From the NCBI GenBank assembly GCA_032358165.1, contig JAALGY010000023.1, positions 868,001 through 932,000 on the forward strand: a stretch of DNA of 64,000 nt, written 5' to 3'. Each line of letters opens with the position of its first letter. Within the stretch, counting starts at the first letter, position 1. The notes beneath the pieces are model-generated. The model did no database searches. It was not told the origin of the DNA and worked only from the letters and a program-made list of their open reading frames with translations. This document shows, in pieces, positions 15,387 through 27,574 of the stretch. Position numbers and translations under genes: made by a program. The stretch is from Diplosphaera chodatii (taxonomy: Eukaryota > Chlorophyta > Trebouxiophyceae > Prasiolales > Stichococcaceae).

Positions 15387-18170
15387 ATGACCAATGCGGA
15401 CGTTGCTGTGCTGGATGCGGCTGTAGAGGATGATGTGGACCAGCTAGAGCTGCTGGACTCCGCCAGCAGGTCTCAGCCCTTTCAAGTGGGCGAGATCTTC
15501 ATTGGGGTGGGTTCACTTGCACAGCTTGTGCCATGCGGCAGTGTAGCATGTGCAACTCGAGACGCCCTGCACAAAGTGCATGCATGCCTGCAGGGGCTGG
15601 ATCGAACAAGAGGTTCCGTGATCCAGAATGAATTCAGAGAGTTGCGCCAAGAAGGCAGCATCGATGAAATCCGTGAGAGCCTGGATGGCATCTACGAAGC
15701 GCTGATGGACCTCGACATCTTTGAGGATGTGGACATGTCCATCCAGCCGGCCAGAAGAGTGAGCCCGAATGGACGAACTCTCCACAAATCGGTGACTCTG
15801 CACTTGAGAACTCAACTCAGCTTGCGTATGGGCACTATTGGCGACAATCTCGTGCAGGGTGGGCCAGGCAGGTGTGATGTGATGGTGCGCTGCAAAGAGA
15901 AGCAACGCTTGCATGTCAAAGGCGGTACCTTCATCCAGGCAAACGAGGGTGAGCTTAGCGTGCGCTGCTCAAACGACGACCCAGGTCGTAAGTGTTGCTG
16001 CCGGTCAATATAGTGTGGGTGGACACATGCACTTGGCTGTCGCGACAGGGACCCTGGAGCTGCAGGCGACCCTCCGCAACCACTTCGGTTTTGCAGAGCA
16101 GCTGCAGCTTGCTGCTGAGAAGGGATCCAAGGGGAGCAACGAGTTCTCCATCGGGGTGAACAGACCCAGGTGCAGTCCTATTGTACGTTGTTGTAAGCCG
16201 CACGCAGAAAGCGCTGAACTGCCCAGCGCCGGAAAGCAGGCCCGGTCAATGTTGCTGAGTATCTGCGTTCACCCCGATTTCATTGCTTTTCGGTCTTCTT
16301 GCAGATTAGTGCACCTGGGCGGGCTTCCGCTGATGTCAGATCTGCGGATCAGCCAGCTGTTCCGCAACTTTCCCGCTTCGTCATTCACACAGCGCACACG
16401 CGGTGCCGCAGTCACACTGTCCACGTGCGTTGCAGGACTGCTAAGCCTGTGTGACATGTTGACTTGACATCCTGAACGCCCTTTCGTCGACTTTGAGGAT
16501 GGAACAGTCACAGGAACGACATGCCATGCGCTGTGGTGACCAACCCACTGCATTTGAGGCGGGTTACGTCATCCCTGCAGGGATGACCTGAGGCACTCGG
16601 TGACCTATGAGCTGGGGTGGCGCACACTGACGGACCCCTCACGGCGGGCAGCGCGTGAGGTGCAGCAGCACTTTGGGCACGCGCTGAAGTCCTCGGTCAT
16701 CTACACCTTCCGCCACAGCCACTGGCCCACCGGCCTTGTGTCCCGTGGCGGTCACGCCTGGCGGCGAGTGCCCACCTGCACTTCTGCGAACAGGACAACC
16801 GTCTGCAGAGTCGACATGCGTCTTATACAGTGTGCAGAGGTAAACAAGAGGCATACCTGAGCCAAGCCTTAGAGTCGTGAGCATGGGCTGCACAGGAGCA
16901 CGACTGAGATCGCGGGGCTGGGTGTTGGCAATGGCGTGTTGCGCTTTGTCAAGCAGCGGCTGCAGGGCTTCATGACGGTGCCGCTGCCCGACACCAGCGC
17001 TTACCTCGGCTTGAGTGAGTGTTTGCTGCCCTCGGCTGGGGTCAAGTGCAGCAGGTCATTGATGCACGCTGCTGCACATGCGTAAGGACCCTGGCGCACA
17101 ACTGGGGAATGAGCAGCGGCCGGTGTTTGGCTGTTGCTGAGGAGCTCGGCGGATGTGCTGCAGGTGCAGATGTTGGGGTGATGCTGCCGCTGGGGCGGGG
17201 GGCGAAGCAGACACCCATCAGCGACCGCTTCTTCCTGGGCGGCTCCGGCAGCCTGCGCGGCTTCCACGCCAACAGCGCGGGGCCCTACAGCGAGCGCCGC
17301 GGCGCCCCCAGCCAGGTGCTGCACAAGGACCTGTCACTGCAGGGCTGGCCGTCCAGATGGTGGTGCCTGCCTGCCGCTGCTTGAGATCATTCCAATTCAC
17401 CCCATTGTGTCTGAGGAAGATTGTCCAACTGCAAGAGGGGTGAGGCATTATTCGATATTTGATGTTATACATAACGTCAGTCCATGTGCAGGATGGTGAC
17501 AGCGATGCGCAGCGGCGGCATGACTACCTGGGCGGCGACCTGTATGCAGCCTTTTCCGCAGTGCTCAACTTCCCACTGCCTGTGGAGGCCATTGCCAAGG
17601 CTGGCATACGTGGCCATGCATTCTTGGACGCTGGTGAGCTACTGTACTGAAACCTGGGCTCACATTGGGCATGGTCAGATGTATCGGTTCCAGCAGCTTT
17701 TTTGATTTCTACACTCCAGCCGCAGGCAATGAAGCACGACAACACATGCTGAGCCGTGACACTTCCTATGCGGGTCCTCTTGCAGGTAACACAGCCTTGG
17801 TGGGCAATCTACGGGGCATACGGTTCCAGGACAGCATCCGGCAGTTCGCGCAGGGTTTCCGGGTCACAGCGGTGCGATGGTACAGGGGCTGTATGCTGCT
17901 CTTTGCCAGCGCACAACCGTTTCCCTCGGGCTATCACTGACAATAAATCAATCACAGCCTGCCTTCGACAGTCTGGTCTGTGTTTTGGACGCGATACACC
18001 ACTGTGCGCAACAGCGCTCGACACCTGCGTCTGTGCAGGGGGTGGGCCTGGTGCTGCCCCTGCAGGAGGTTGGCAGCCTGGAGGTGAACTTCTGCAGGGT
18101 GCTGTCCGTCCGCGACAGTGACCGCCCAAAGCACGGCATCCAGCTCGGCTTCTCACCGCAGCTTACGTGA
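15387..18170 (+). CDS. SAM50: SAM50/TOB55 (Omp85) beta-barrel insertase of the mitochondrial outer membrane
   Basis: SAM50 inserts beta-barrel proteins such as porin and TOM40 into the mitochondrial outer membrane. The ATG at 15387 opens an acidic N-terminus (MTNADVAVLDAAVEDDVDQL). A single POTRA-like segment follows (GLDRTRGSVIQNEFRELRQE, then EALMDLDIFEDVDMSI). Barrel strands follow, with the family-typical TYELGWRTLTDPSRRAAREV and HALKSSVIYTFRHS (about 16600-16740). Next comes the Omp85 signature around the loop-6 region: DRFFLGGSGSLRGFHANSAG (about 17220-17285, the (V/I)RG(F/Y) motif as LRGF). The barrel then continues as YLGGDLYAAFSAVLNFPLP and GHAFLDAG. The last exon gives GVGLVLPLQEVGSLEVNFCR and ends HGIQLGFSPQLT with TGA. 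One POTRA and no plastid-type extension favour mitochondrial SAM50 over chloroplast TOC75/OEP80. Exons near 15900-16500 are less certain. Confidence 0.88.
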
Positions 18171-18445
18171 CAGCAAAGAGCTGCATGTTATGATGGTCTC
18201 AGCAGACCACGGTGCTGCATGCATGGCAGCATGCTTGTCCAGCATGCACGCCTGTACCCAACAGGGCGCATGTGTGCTATCACTTCAGGAGTTCTGTTCT
18301 GGCAGGGTTCTTAGGAAGTAGAACCACAATGTCCTGACACAGCAACTGGTTGCAAGAACAGACAGCTTCAGGGTGTACTCAGGGTATAGCGATCACAACC
18401 ATCCTGAGATCTCTGCAACCCAGCGGGGTTGCCGACAACACCTAG
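18171..18445. other. Gap between convergent SAM50 and TPR genes
   Basis: About 275 bp between two stop codons. It contains presumed 3' UTRs and nothing recognisable. Confidence 0.4.
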
Positions 18446-19868
18446 TTAGTGAATGGAAGACTGCAGGCTTTGCACGGCCTGCATCTGCCGCAGCATCTTT
18501 GTTGCCCTTGCGTTCTCTGGCTGATGGCGCAGTGCAGCCTGACAATCCTGCATTGCCTGTCCAAGTTGCTCGCGTGCCTGATGCGCTGACGCCCGCAGCA
18601 GAAGTGCATTTGCAGCCAGTTCTGCGGACGTCGTGTGGGACAGTGCAGCTGTGCAGTCCAGTATGACTGCGCCGCAGTCACCCATTTCGTGTTGGCATAC
18701 TGCTACCTGCAGCAACAACTCTGCCAGAGATATCGGTGCAGTAGGGCTGCTGCTGCCATCTGCTGCCCCTGCCGACTGCATCGCTGCGTGCGAGTGCAGA
18801 GCTCGAGTAAAGCCCTGAGCTGCTGCCATGTAGTCGCCCTGCCGCATCGCTGCTGCACCAGCATCTATAGCTGCCTGTGCACATGCAGACAGCCAGTAAG
18901 TGCAGTCACTTGGGTTGTTCAATGGCGCCAGACCGCTCTGCAGCATGTCCCGATGTTAGAGGACCATGTGTACCACCTGCACAGTGGTGGCGTCTGCAGG
19001 CGGCAACGGCCCGTCTTCTGCGATGCTGCACAGCGGTTGAGATTCTGACTGCAGAGCAGATACCGCTGGCTGTAACTTGCTCTGGCTGCGCTGGCTGCGC
19101 AGCAATCTTCGCATTGAGCTGAGATCTGACGGTCCTGTGACCTGCCTGCAGGGCAAGGCAGAAGCTGTTTGCTGAGTTGGCACCATTCTGTGGCAGTACT
19201 GAAAAATTTGTGCATAAATGTCTCACCCGTAATTTGTGCCATCGGCGGGCAGAGGCAGGAGGATTGGTGTTGCCTGCTGCAGGCGGGGTGCACTGCCTTG
19301 GTCGGGCTCGATCAAGGCGTGGGGCGAGGGCGGTCTGCGCTTCAGCTGCATCTGCACCATGTCGATGGCGCCCTGCGTCATGTGGTTGCCCACAAAATTG
19401 GTGGTTGGCCCCATGTGGGGGCGCTCATACCCCGGCACCACCTCCTTGTCATGCCCGTCAGGGTGCTGCAGCAGCGCGTCGTAGCCCGTTGTGCAGTTTG
19501 CCTGCGATTCTAGCCGCCGATCGATCAGCTTTGCACACTTATGGCTTCGGCTCGCCCGGGTGCACACGCGACCCTCCAAATCTTGGACGGCACAACAGGC
19601 TGTGTGGCACCGACAACAGGCCACTTGCGTTGCGGTAGGGGCCGCCATGGAAATCCTTCGTCCATATCTGCGAGTGGTGGTGTTGCTGCCGGTCCTGGCG
19701 CCTCTGCTCCATCTGCTTTGCTCGCACATGCAGGTCAGCTGCAGTGATAGCCACTGAGGTACTGTTGCCGCTGGCCAACGCCATGTCGTTGCGCAGCGCC
19801 AGCGTTCTATCGTGTTCCTGACCTGGTCCTTCATGATCCTTGTCGGCAATCTGCAGCATTTGAGGCAT
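18446..19868 (-). CDS. TPR-domain protein, otherwise unassigned
   Basis: The C-terminal exon (18446 to about 18879) encodes clear tetratricopeptide helices: AAMRQGDYMAAAQGFTRAL, LLQVAVCQHEMGDCGAVILD, ALLLRASAHQAREQLGQAMQ and ALRHQPENARATKMLRQMQ. This is the three-repeat layout of TTC/STI1-type co-chaperone domains. Upstream exons encode a polar part. One near 19260-19480 contains YDALLQHPDGHDKEVVPGYE and RPHMGPTTNFVGNHMTQGAI, an unusual and probably conserved block. Another (about 19640-19868) contains IWTKDFHGGPYRNASG after a Gln/His-rich stretch. I take ATG 19868 as the start because the upstream in-frame start is GTG. No catalytic motif is visible. Function is probably protein-protein interaction, possibly chaperone-linked. 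The family of the N-terminal block is unknown to me. Confidence 0.6.
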
Positions 19869-19954
19869 ACTGGGATCCTCTGAACGCACAGTATGCAGGC
19901 TATGCTAGCACCAAAACGTCCGTTGTCCCATCAACAGCAGATGCAGCACCATCA
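19869..19954. promoter_or_regulatory. Very short bidirectional promoter between TPR gene and TCAIM-like gene
   Basis: Only 86 bp separate the chosen start codons of two head-to-head genes, so 5' UTRs and promoters must be compact or overlap, or one true start lies further in. No TATA box is visible. Confidence 0.4.
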
Positions 19955-22744
19955 ATGAGATGCAGTCGCACACTTGCTGTGATCACGGCGACTCGACTGG
20001 CGCAAGCGCTGCGTAAAATGCTTGCCGGTTCATCTCTGACTAGGCGCGTCTTTTCCCCCTACTCCGGCCTTGGAATGTTGGAAGGTCCTTTCTGCCGAAA
20101 GGCTGTGGGCCTGTGGCACCTCTGGTGTCTGGTCTGCAGCATGGCAGCAACGTACATTTGCAGCGGAATTGCATTGCATCAAGCCATGAAGGCTGCAGAA
20201 TGCCTTCTCGGCCTGGCTTTTGCGATCCGAGGACGCTTGATCTGTGCGAGTCAGGCCCACCACCCCATCCTGCACCAACATGCCCAGCTGTGTGGCAGCT
20301 GCACCAGCGCAGTGCCTCAGCTTCAGTCGCTTGCAACTCTTCGATTGGTTTGCCGACCGCTCGAACACCACTCTTCATGCGTGTCAGTGGCTGCCCACCT
20401 GCAGCATGCCTCATGCATGCCGCAGCATACTCAGCAGCAGACATCCAGATGCTACGCCAGCGGCACCCAGACAGCCTCTTCACCAACCCTCAAGCAACGT
20501 TTGCGTGAGCTGATGATGCTGGTGCATCCCGATCGCTGGACTGCGCATCCAATGGCGCGAGGGGAGAATGAGCGCTCATTCAAGCTGCTGAACGAGTACC
20601 TCGAGGCTGCCAGAGCGGTAAGCATGCTATCGGGGTGCCAATGGTCATATTTCAAATCATTTCAACCACAGCATCCGCACACCAGCGGCAGCAGCAGCTC
20701 TGCTCCTCCATGCAGGGTGGCACCGCAGCAGTGGCGGCAGGTTCACCGTACCACTTCGTGTTTTACTTGCATCAGCAGCAGTCAGGAGAGCTCTCCGACG
20801 AACAGGCGAATGGTATCGCCAATACACCTCCACAGCGTGTCGCAGTCAGCCTACCCCCGCCAGTGAGGAGCTATGCAACAATCAAGATCAGCCATAGGAT
20901 GTACTCCCACATGGCCTGCAGACAGCGGCATGCACCTCCGCCAGGGGCTTGCATCGTGACGATATGCTATTGCAGGCCAGGCAGCAAGAAGCCACTGGTG
21001 ATGAGCTGCCGCTGACGACGTCGCGGGCGCTTGCCAAGCTGCTTGATGCCTGCGGGCTGAACAGTGAATTCTCTGGAGGCAAGTGTGCATGTCAAATCCT
21101 GCAGTGTTTGTGATGCTCAGCACGACGTCCCCCAGCAGCCTGACTGTGGTGTAGCATGGATCCTGTGCAGGTCTTGAGGGGTCTTCGCAGCTGCAGCGGC
21201 TTCGCACGTTCATGCCGTATGCCGCTGAGCAGACCCGGCAGGCACATCACGATGCAGGGTCTCCCCTTGAGATGGACATGGTCCGGTCCGCGCTCAGATT
21301 GACTCGGCAGGTAGGCATAGTGTGCAGCCAGGTCATTGCCTGTAAACCTGTGGCTTCCGTGAAATCAGAATGCTGTAATGCCTGTTCGCTGATGCACCTG
21401 CAGAGCAGTATTGGCTTTGGCGGGGAACTTAGACATCAAGGCCGGGTCAAGCAACTGCAAGGTATTGGGGTGGACTCGATGACTTTTGTGCATGCCAGTG
21501 TGCATGGACCAAGGCCTGGACATGCTACTGGATTCGTGCTGCATCGTCTAGTATCCTGCTGATTGAGGATTGAGGAATGAGAAATGAAAACAGAAGGACG
21601 TTTTGTCGCTGTGCACAGCCATCAAGCGACTGGCAGCAGTTCTAGATGCGACTGACCTGGACGTTGCGGGCATCCAATTCATGCTTGGGGACCGCAACGG
21701 CACGGATGATGTTGGCAGGGTGTGGATGACTGCAGCCGCTGATAATGATGTGTGGATTAGGTGAAATTTGCTGATGTTGAACATTTGCTCCATATCTGAA
21801 CGAATGGTATCCAACAGTTCGTTGCTTGTTACTGCTACATGCCTGCTGAGCCACATGCTGCATCAAAACACTCGAGTGCGCAACGTTTGTTGTTCATCTG
21901 GGTGCATGATGCTGCACATGTGCATCGTGCAGGCACCTGTCCAGCATCGACCTAGCGGCGTGCCGGGCCAAGCAGGTGCAGATGCGGCGGGTGCGTCAGC
22001 TGGAGGATCAAGCGGCCACGGCGCTGGGCGTCTCTGCAGTGTTTGCAGAGGACGAGCGCCTAGCAATGCTGCCCAGTTTCTCGGACTTCCTGCGGCAAGC
22101 ACTGGCGGATTGTGCGCAGCATGGCAAGATTGGCGGTGGGCGATTCACGAAGCTGCCACTGCGGGTGCAGCGGCATGGATTTCGTGCAGATGCAATGATT
22201 GGGCTATTGGCGGTGCCAGTCACGGCTTCTGCGGCGCAGCTGCGTTCACACATTCAGGTGGGTGGTTAATGCTTCTGTGCCGTACTGTCCCGCTGTCGTG
22301 ACATCCGATGTGTTAATGCTGATAAGCAGTAGCCTGGCAGAGGGTCGCTCCACAGTCTGCTCGCTTGCCTGCAGGAGCATGGCAGTGCGGTGCTCAGCAT
22401 CCAGCAGCATCGAAAAGCTCAGCAGCAAGCAATGCAGCGGCTTCAGCTCAAAGTCAAGTCGCTGCTCAGGTGCGCACTGTCGGTGTTTGGGACCTTAGCA
22501 GTGTCAAGCTGTCGGCGCCATCATTACCTAATTGACCCTGCGCTGGATTTCACGCAGGCTCAGGCGGCTTTCGATTGACGCCAGTGTTGACACCAGAGAG
22601 GCAGTCAGCTGCCTGGAGCGGCTGGCACACCACCATTCAGCAATCAGTGCTGCAAGTGATGGCCTGTCACTGCGCATCTCCCATGTAAACCGCATGTCGC
22701 CAGATGGTGCAACAGCTGACATTGCATGGGACTTTGAACTGTAA
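19955..22744 (+). CDS. TCAIM-like protein with J-domain-like DUF4460 and C-terminal DUF4461
   Basis: In animals this architecture is 'T-cell activation inhibitor, mitochondrial' (TCAIM); plants and algae have homologues of unknown role. The N-terminus (MRCSRTLAVITATRLAQALR) is basic and non-acidic, like a mitochondrial presequence. At about 20485-20620 is the DUF4460 core LKQRLRELMMLVHPDRWTAH, followed by ENERSFKLLNEYLEAARA; it resembles a J-domain and keeps the HPD tripeptide. A beta-rich segment follows (PYHFVFYLHQQQSGELSD). Further exons include LRTFMPYAAEQTRQAHHDAG and RLAAVLDATDLDVAGIQFML. The exon at about 21934-22257 is helical (VRQLEDQAATALGVSAVFAE). The last exon shows the DUF4461 end pattern: LSIDASVDTREAVSCLERL, then a cis 'SDGLSLRISHVNRM', then ATADIAWDFEL and the stop (22742-22744). 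Exon boundaries in the middle are approximate. Confidence 0.72.
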
Positions 22745-23094
22745 AGCAACGACAAGGTTCAGCTTTCGTCGTGTTGCAGCATCAGGGTGCGTGTATGCAG
22801 CGTGTACACCGTATGTTAGTGAAGTGCCCCCTGAACGAAAGGCGGATGACTGTTTCCAGCTGCCTGATCTGGAAGCCGACGTGATTACTCACAGTAGTGA
22901 ACTGCTCCCGATATGATCTGATGCTCCTCAGCACGTGCGCTGCACATGCAGGCGCTGCCTTGCTGATGTAACCTGCCTGTCACGCTTGCCGTCTTGTGAA
23001 CTGTTGCTAAGGATTTCCGCTAGTAAATACGGCTGTGGCACACCACAGGCTGGCTTCAGCGTAAGTGTGCAGCAACTCGCCCAAGCATAGAGCC
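22745..23094. other. Gap between TCAIM-like gene and the next plus-strand gene
   Basis: About 350 bp; presumed 3' UTR and promoter. No gene or repeat recognised. Confidence 0.4.
22967..22971 (+). terminator. Candidate TGTAA polyadenylation signal for the TCAIM-like gene
   Basis: TGTAA lies 223 bases beyond the stop codon. Another TGTAA overlaps the stop itself (22740-22744) and is too close to serve. Weak, motif-only evidence. Confidence 0.3.
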
Positions 23095-26000
23095 ATGGGT
23101 CTGGTGGAAGAACTGCAAGATGCACAACGTGAGTCTGGTGTGTACGCTCTGCTCTTGAGTTACCAGTCGGTGGCTGTGCCACATTATTCAGACACATATA
23201 TATATATGTCACCGTGCCCATGCGCATGCGTTAAGCTTTCCCGCCCATCTGCTTTCGACTGCAGAAGACCAGGGCGAGGTCATGGACCGTACGAATCTTG
23301 CTTTCATGAAACGCTTTCACGAGACGCAGAACGGTCTGGGCAACCCCGGAGTAGCTGCCATCTCTGCAAGACAGTGCGTCTGTCGCTGAGTTTGAAGTGC
23401 AAGTAGTCAGAAGTTATGGTGGCCGTCGCCATGGCTCGCCATGTAGTTGTAGAGCTTAATCACGTCCGCCGGTGACAAACTTGCGCACCCACTTCTATCT
23501 GCAGGATGATAGGCAACAGCGCATTGCATGTCATGGGTAAGCAGCAGTTCGATGCACTCATCATCTTGCAGGTCGAGTGGCGGGTTGATGATGTGGTCTT
23601 TACCATTGAAGGCCTGACCCTGTCTTGTCATTCGGAGGGTGCCACCATGTAGGTGATGATGACGACGACATGTTTAAAGGAGAATTTGACGTGGATGATC
23701 TGGACGATCCGCCAAACGAAGAGGTTTTGCCGGAGCCTGTTGCACAGTCTTCACCCAGCAAGCAGACTGCACTCGAGGCAAACGAATCAGCAACAGCAGC
23801 GTCACCCACATCATATTCAACGGCGTCTGTCTCGAAAACCATGCATACCAAACTTCAGCATGCGCACCCTATCTGTCGTGATGCTGCAGCAGGTAGAGAC
23901 ACTGGCAAGTACCGTGCTGCAGAAAATAATCAGCCTATATTCTGGGACATGATGCATGCAGGTAATGGAGGCAGAGTCGACTGGACTGGCCTCTGAAGCA
24001 AGTGACTTGCCGTCCAATGCAGGTTCTTATATTGCAGTCCTGCAGGACACAGTGCATGTTGCGACATATTGGTTCAAAGCCTGGCAAGCTCAGATGGAAG
24101 CGGTAAAGGTGCCTGATTGGTGTCATGTGCTGCAGAGCCTGTCGACAAGGACAATGGTCCAGAGGCTACATCTGCAACTGCTGGTGTGGCGGACGTACAG
24201 CGGGGCTTTAGTATGTTGGAACCCATCCAGGAGGCATCGCTAACACAAGAGCATGCAGAGGACAATGCTGCAGATGCCGGTGGCACAGCAATGGTGGCTC
24301 TGCAGGCAGATGTGCTAGAGGTCACATCGGAAGCTGAGCCAGCAGCCACTTCCGAATCACACAAGGTCGGCATGCGGCTTGTGCATGCATAGCCCTCTAC
24401 CTACTGTCAACTCCTGAGCTGATGTCACTTCTGCTGATACAATGCTGCTGTGCATGCATTACTATCTGCAAGCCTGCAGATTGTGGACCTCGAAATACCT
24501 CTGTCAGTGCAGGATGCTGACATGGTCGACTTACAGGACATGCATGAGCAGGACATGACCACCTGCCCCACACAGCATATCGGTGGGTACTTGAGCGATC
24601 ACCTCAACATGCATGCTGCACCCGCAGGCATTGTTCTGCTTTCTCATGCACAGAGTAACTCACCAAGGGCAGTATGCTCTGCATATTGTGAGATGTTCGT
24701 CTTTCATACGCAGGCACTGAGCGCGCAGATCCGGTGTGTGAGCCATCTGCTGCCGCAAACACCATAGCAGTCCCAATGGCCTGTCAGCAGCAGGCCACAG
24801 CCACCGACGTAGATGCACTCGCTGACACTGCGCCTGTGCAGACGACACCACCTGAGCAGGAGGCACCAGATACACTTGCACCGCCGCCCAAGGAGCCTCC
24901 ATTGCAACCTGTGCCTCTCAATGTGGCATCTGCGCCACAGCCATCTGCTGCGCAGGCTGACAGGTCGTGGGAAAATCAAATGTCTCGTAGATCAGCCAGA
25001 TGACCATGGACACATGTTGATGGAACGAACCCAGCCACTGTGCATGCACGTGTGTGGTATTTGCAGAACCTAAGAATCTTATTTTCAAGACCTGTGACTT
25101 TTCCTTCACACATGCAGGGCTTCACAGCACGAGACGGTCGCTTTGGAGCCACAGGTGGTTGCTGAAGCAGCAGGGGCCCCTGCAACCGGCCCACCACACC
25201 CTGCCCCTGCATCGACAGCTGCTCCCACGCGTCAAGAGCCAAGCAGGTGCTTGGCTTTATCATATAGGTGAACTTGCTGAACAATGTGAAGGGTGTGAGC
25301 CTGCGAGGCTCATATCATTCAAGAAGTTCCACTCCTTCTGAAGTTGAAAACCTTGTCGATGTAGTTACATACTTAGTTCACAGCTGGCCGAGCAACGTCT
25401 CCTTCCATTCTCAAAGTTTCTGCATTTCATCTGCAGTCAGCCAGTCACACCACCAATCCCGTCGCCAGGGCTGCCAGTCAACTTGCTGGATGGTAGAGAC
25501 TCCATGCAACCAGGTGAAAGCCGCATGTTGGTATCCTGCACTCGTCTGCAGCATATGTATGCAACGTGGTGTGACCACTGTGCCTTAATCCGCCAGCAAT
25601 CTGCCAGTGTCCGCCGTGCCACTGAGGTGAGTGTGGCTTGCCTGCGCAGGTGTCCTCCCAGTGCCCACGGCGCCAAACAGCACGCTGCCGCAAAAGAGCA
25701 GCGGCAGTGGCAGCAGTGCTAAGCATGACCGGATTGCGGTCACTGTTGCAGCCAAGGTACCAGCCACGGCAGCTCGCAGCAGTGGCGGCGTTCACGCTGA
25801 CCCCAAGTGCAGCAGTCCCATGCTGCGTGGCAGTGGCGGTGGTTTGTTGCTTAGAGGTACAGCTCATGGTCGTGGCAGCAGCGGCAACACTGCACAGGCC
25901 AGGCCCACGAGCGGCGCCGCCGGTACCGCTGCCCCTCCTGCAGCCCGCAGCGTTTCCAATGAAACGCACATTCCAGGCACTGCTGGCAGTCGTTCAGCAG

Positions 26001-27286
26001 GCATTCTGGGCCGCAGCAGGCTGCTCAGCAACCCCAAGGCACAGCACAGGGCAGATGCCGCCAGCCAGCGGCCGCCAAAGATGCTGCTGAACCTGCACAC
26101 GGCCGTCAGTGCAGGTAGCAGCAGAATGACACAATAGCTTCAACAACTGACTTTGGGCGGCACGCAACGGTTGCAGTCAAGCCTGGATCTGAAGAGCTGA
26201 TGCACTCGCATGTATGCTGCAGGCGTCCAGGAGACAAGCCGACCACCCAGACAGACGATGCCGCCACCATGCAGGCTACTGCCAGCAAGCTCACCCATGC
26301 AGAGTGCAGCTCCGGTACCCTTTCATGTGGTGGGCAGTGACCCAGCGTCCATAGCAGGGCGTCAGCAGCAGGTGTCGTGCGCAGCCATGCAGCAGCCGGC
26401 CGGCCAGCCAGCAGCGGACATGCAGCATGCAGCAACAGAGGTGGTAGCAGCACAGCCAGTGCGAGCGCAGACCCCTGAGACAGGCCAGAGGCTGGTGAGA
26501 ACATCTGTATACAAAATGTCAACAGGATGAATGTATCGTGTATGCTCATAGACCGTGAACTGGCTGTCTGCGCATGCGCAGGGCAACTTCGAGGCTGCGT
26601 CCGTGGCAGCAACACCAGAAGCGGCAACTGCAGAGGCGGCAGACTCCTTCCAGCCCAAATCGCTGGCGCCCGAATACGTGGCACAGATTGAGCGCCTGGA
26701 GAAGGTACTGACTCGACAAATTTGTTTGCTCAGCACCCGTTCCTTGGTCCATGAGGGCCACAGCGGCTGACGTCTATGCTTGCACATGGAATGTCATTGA
26801 TGCACGGGTGTCTGGCTCTGGCTGAAGTGGCCTTTTGGCCAATCTGGTTCACTTGCGGTGTGTAAGGCCATCGTGCAACCCAGAGTGGTCTCTAACACAT
26901 GCCTCTGTGTGCGCACGCAACAGATGCTGCTGGAGGCGCAGCAGCTGCGGGATGCAGTGCTGGAGGCGCACTGCCGCATGGCCATTACCGCCAACCGGCT
27001 GGTGCGCCTGGACAACCCCATCGCCGCTGCGCAGCTGGCCGCCATGCAGGTGAGCCTGGGTCACGTAGCCCAGCAGTCTGAACTGTGGACGAGCCCCATC
27101 CCTATTGCTTTCGTTGCAGACACGCAAACACAAATAGAGCACATGCTGACACAGCATGAGTTTCGGTGCTCATGTACATTGATGCATACAGTTGCAGCTT
27201 GACTTCATCTCACAGCAATTGGTTGACCCTTGCTGCAGGCACGCGCTGAGCAGATGCTGCGCGAGTGCGAGGACATCAGCGTCTGA
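23095..27286 (+). CDS. Large, mostly disordered protein with a C-terminal coiled coil, unknown function
   Basis: I do not recognise this protein. The start MGLVEELQDAQ (ATG 23095) joins in phase to an exon at about 23266 giving DQGEVMDRTNLAFMKRFHET. A short exon MIGNSALHVMG then joins an acidic exon (DDDDDMFKGEFDVDDLDDPP). These phases agree, which supports a real gene. Exons from 23700 to 26500 are low-complexity: rich in Ala, Pro, Thr, Ser, Glu and Gln, for example VPMACQQQATATDVDALADT and PPEQEAPDTLAPPPKEPP. The last exons regain order as a heptad-like helix: SLAPEYVAQIERLEK, QQLRDAVLEAHCRMAITANR, LVRLDNPIAAAQLAAMQ, and finally AEQMLRECEDISV with TGA at 27284-27286. A disordered acidic scaffold with a terminal dimerisation helix is the most I can infer. 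Boundaries of the middle exons are uncertain. Confidence 0.5.
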
Positions 27287-27574
27287 CACTGCACAGCATC
27301 TGTTTTGAATGGTTCCCTTTTCGGTCTGCGAGCATACAAAGCAGTCGACAGGGTTTCAACCTGGAACAGCCTTGTGAGGGCTCAGGGATATCCAAGTGTA
27401 CTGGAAGAGGAACTGGTGTGATTTCACGCACTGATGTCAAGAGTCGCAGATGCTGCAACGATAAACATTCGTGTACACCTGGTGTTGACCCATGGAAAGC
27501 AGCCTGAGCTCCACCAGAGAACAAGCTGCGCTGAGGACCCATCTCTATGCATGCCACGCCACAGTGCCACATGC

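Noticed and set aside
23187..23208. AT dinucleotide palindrome (CATATATATATATG)
   Set aside because: A simple microsatellite inside intron 1 of the 23095 gene; no sign of an origin or mobile element.
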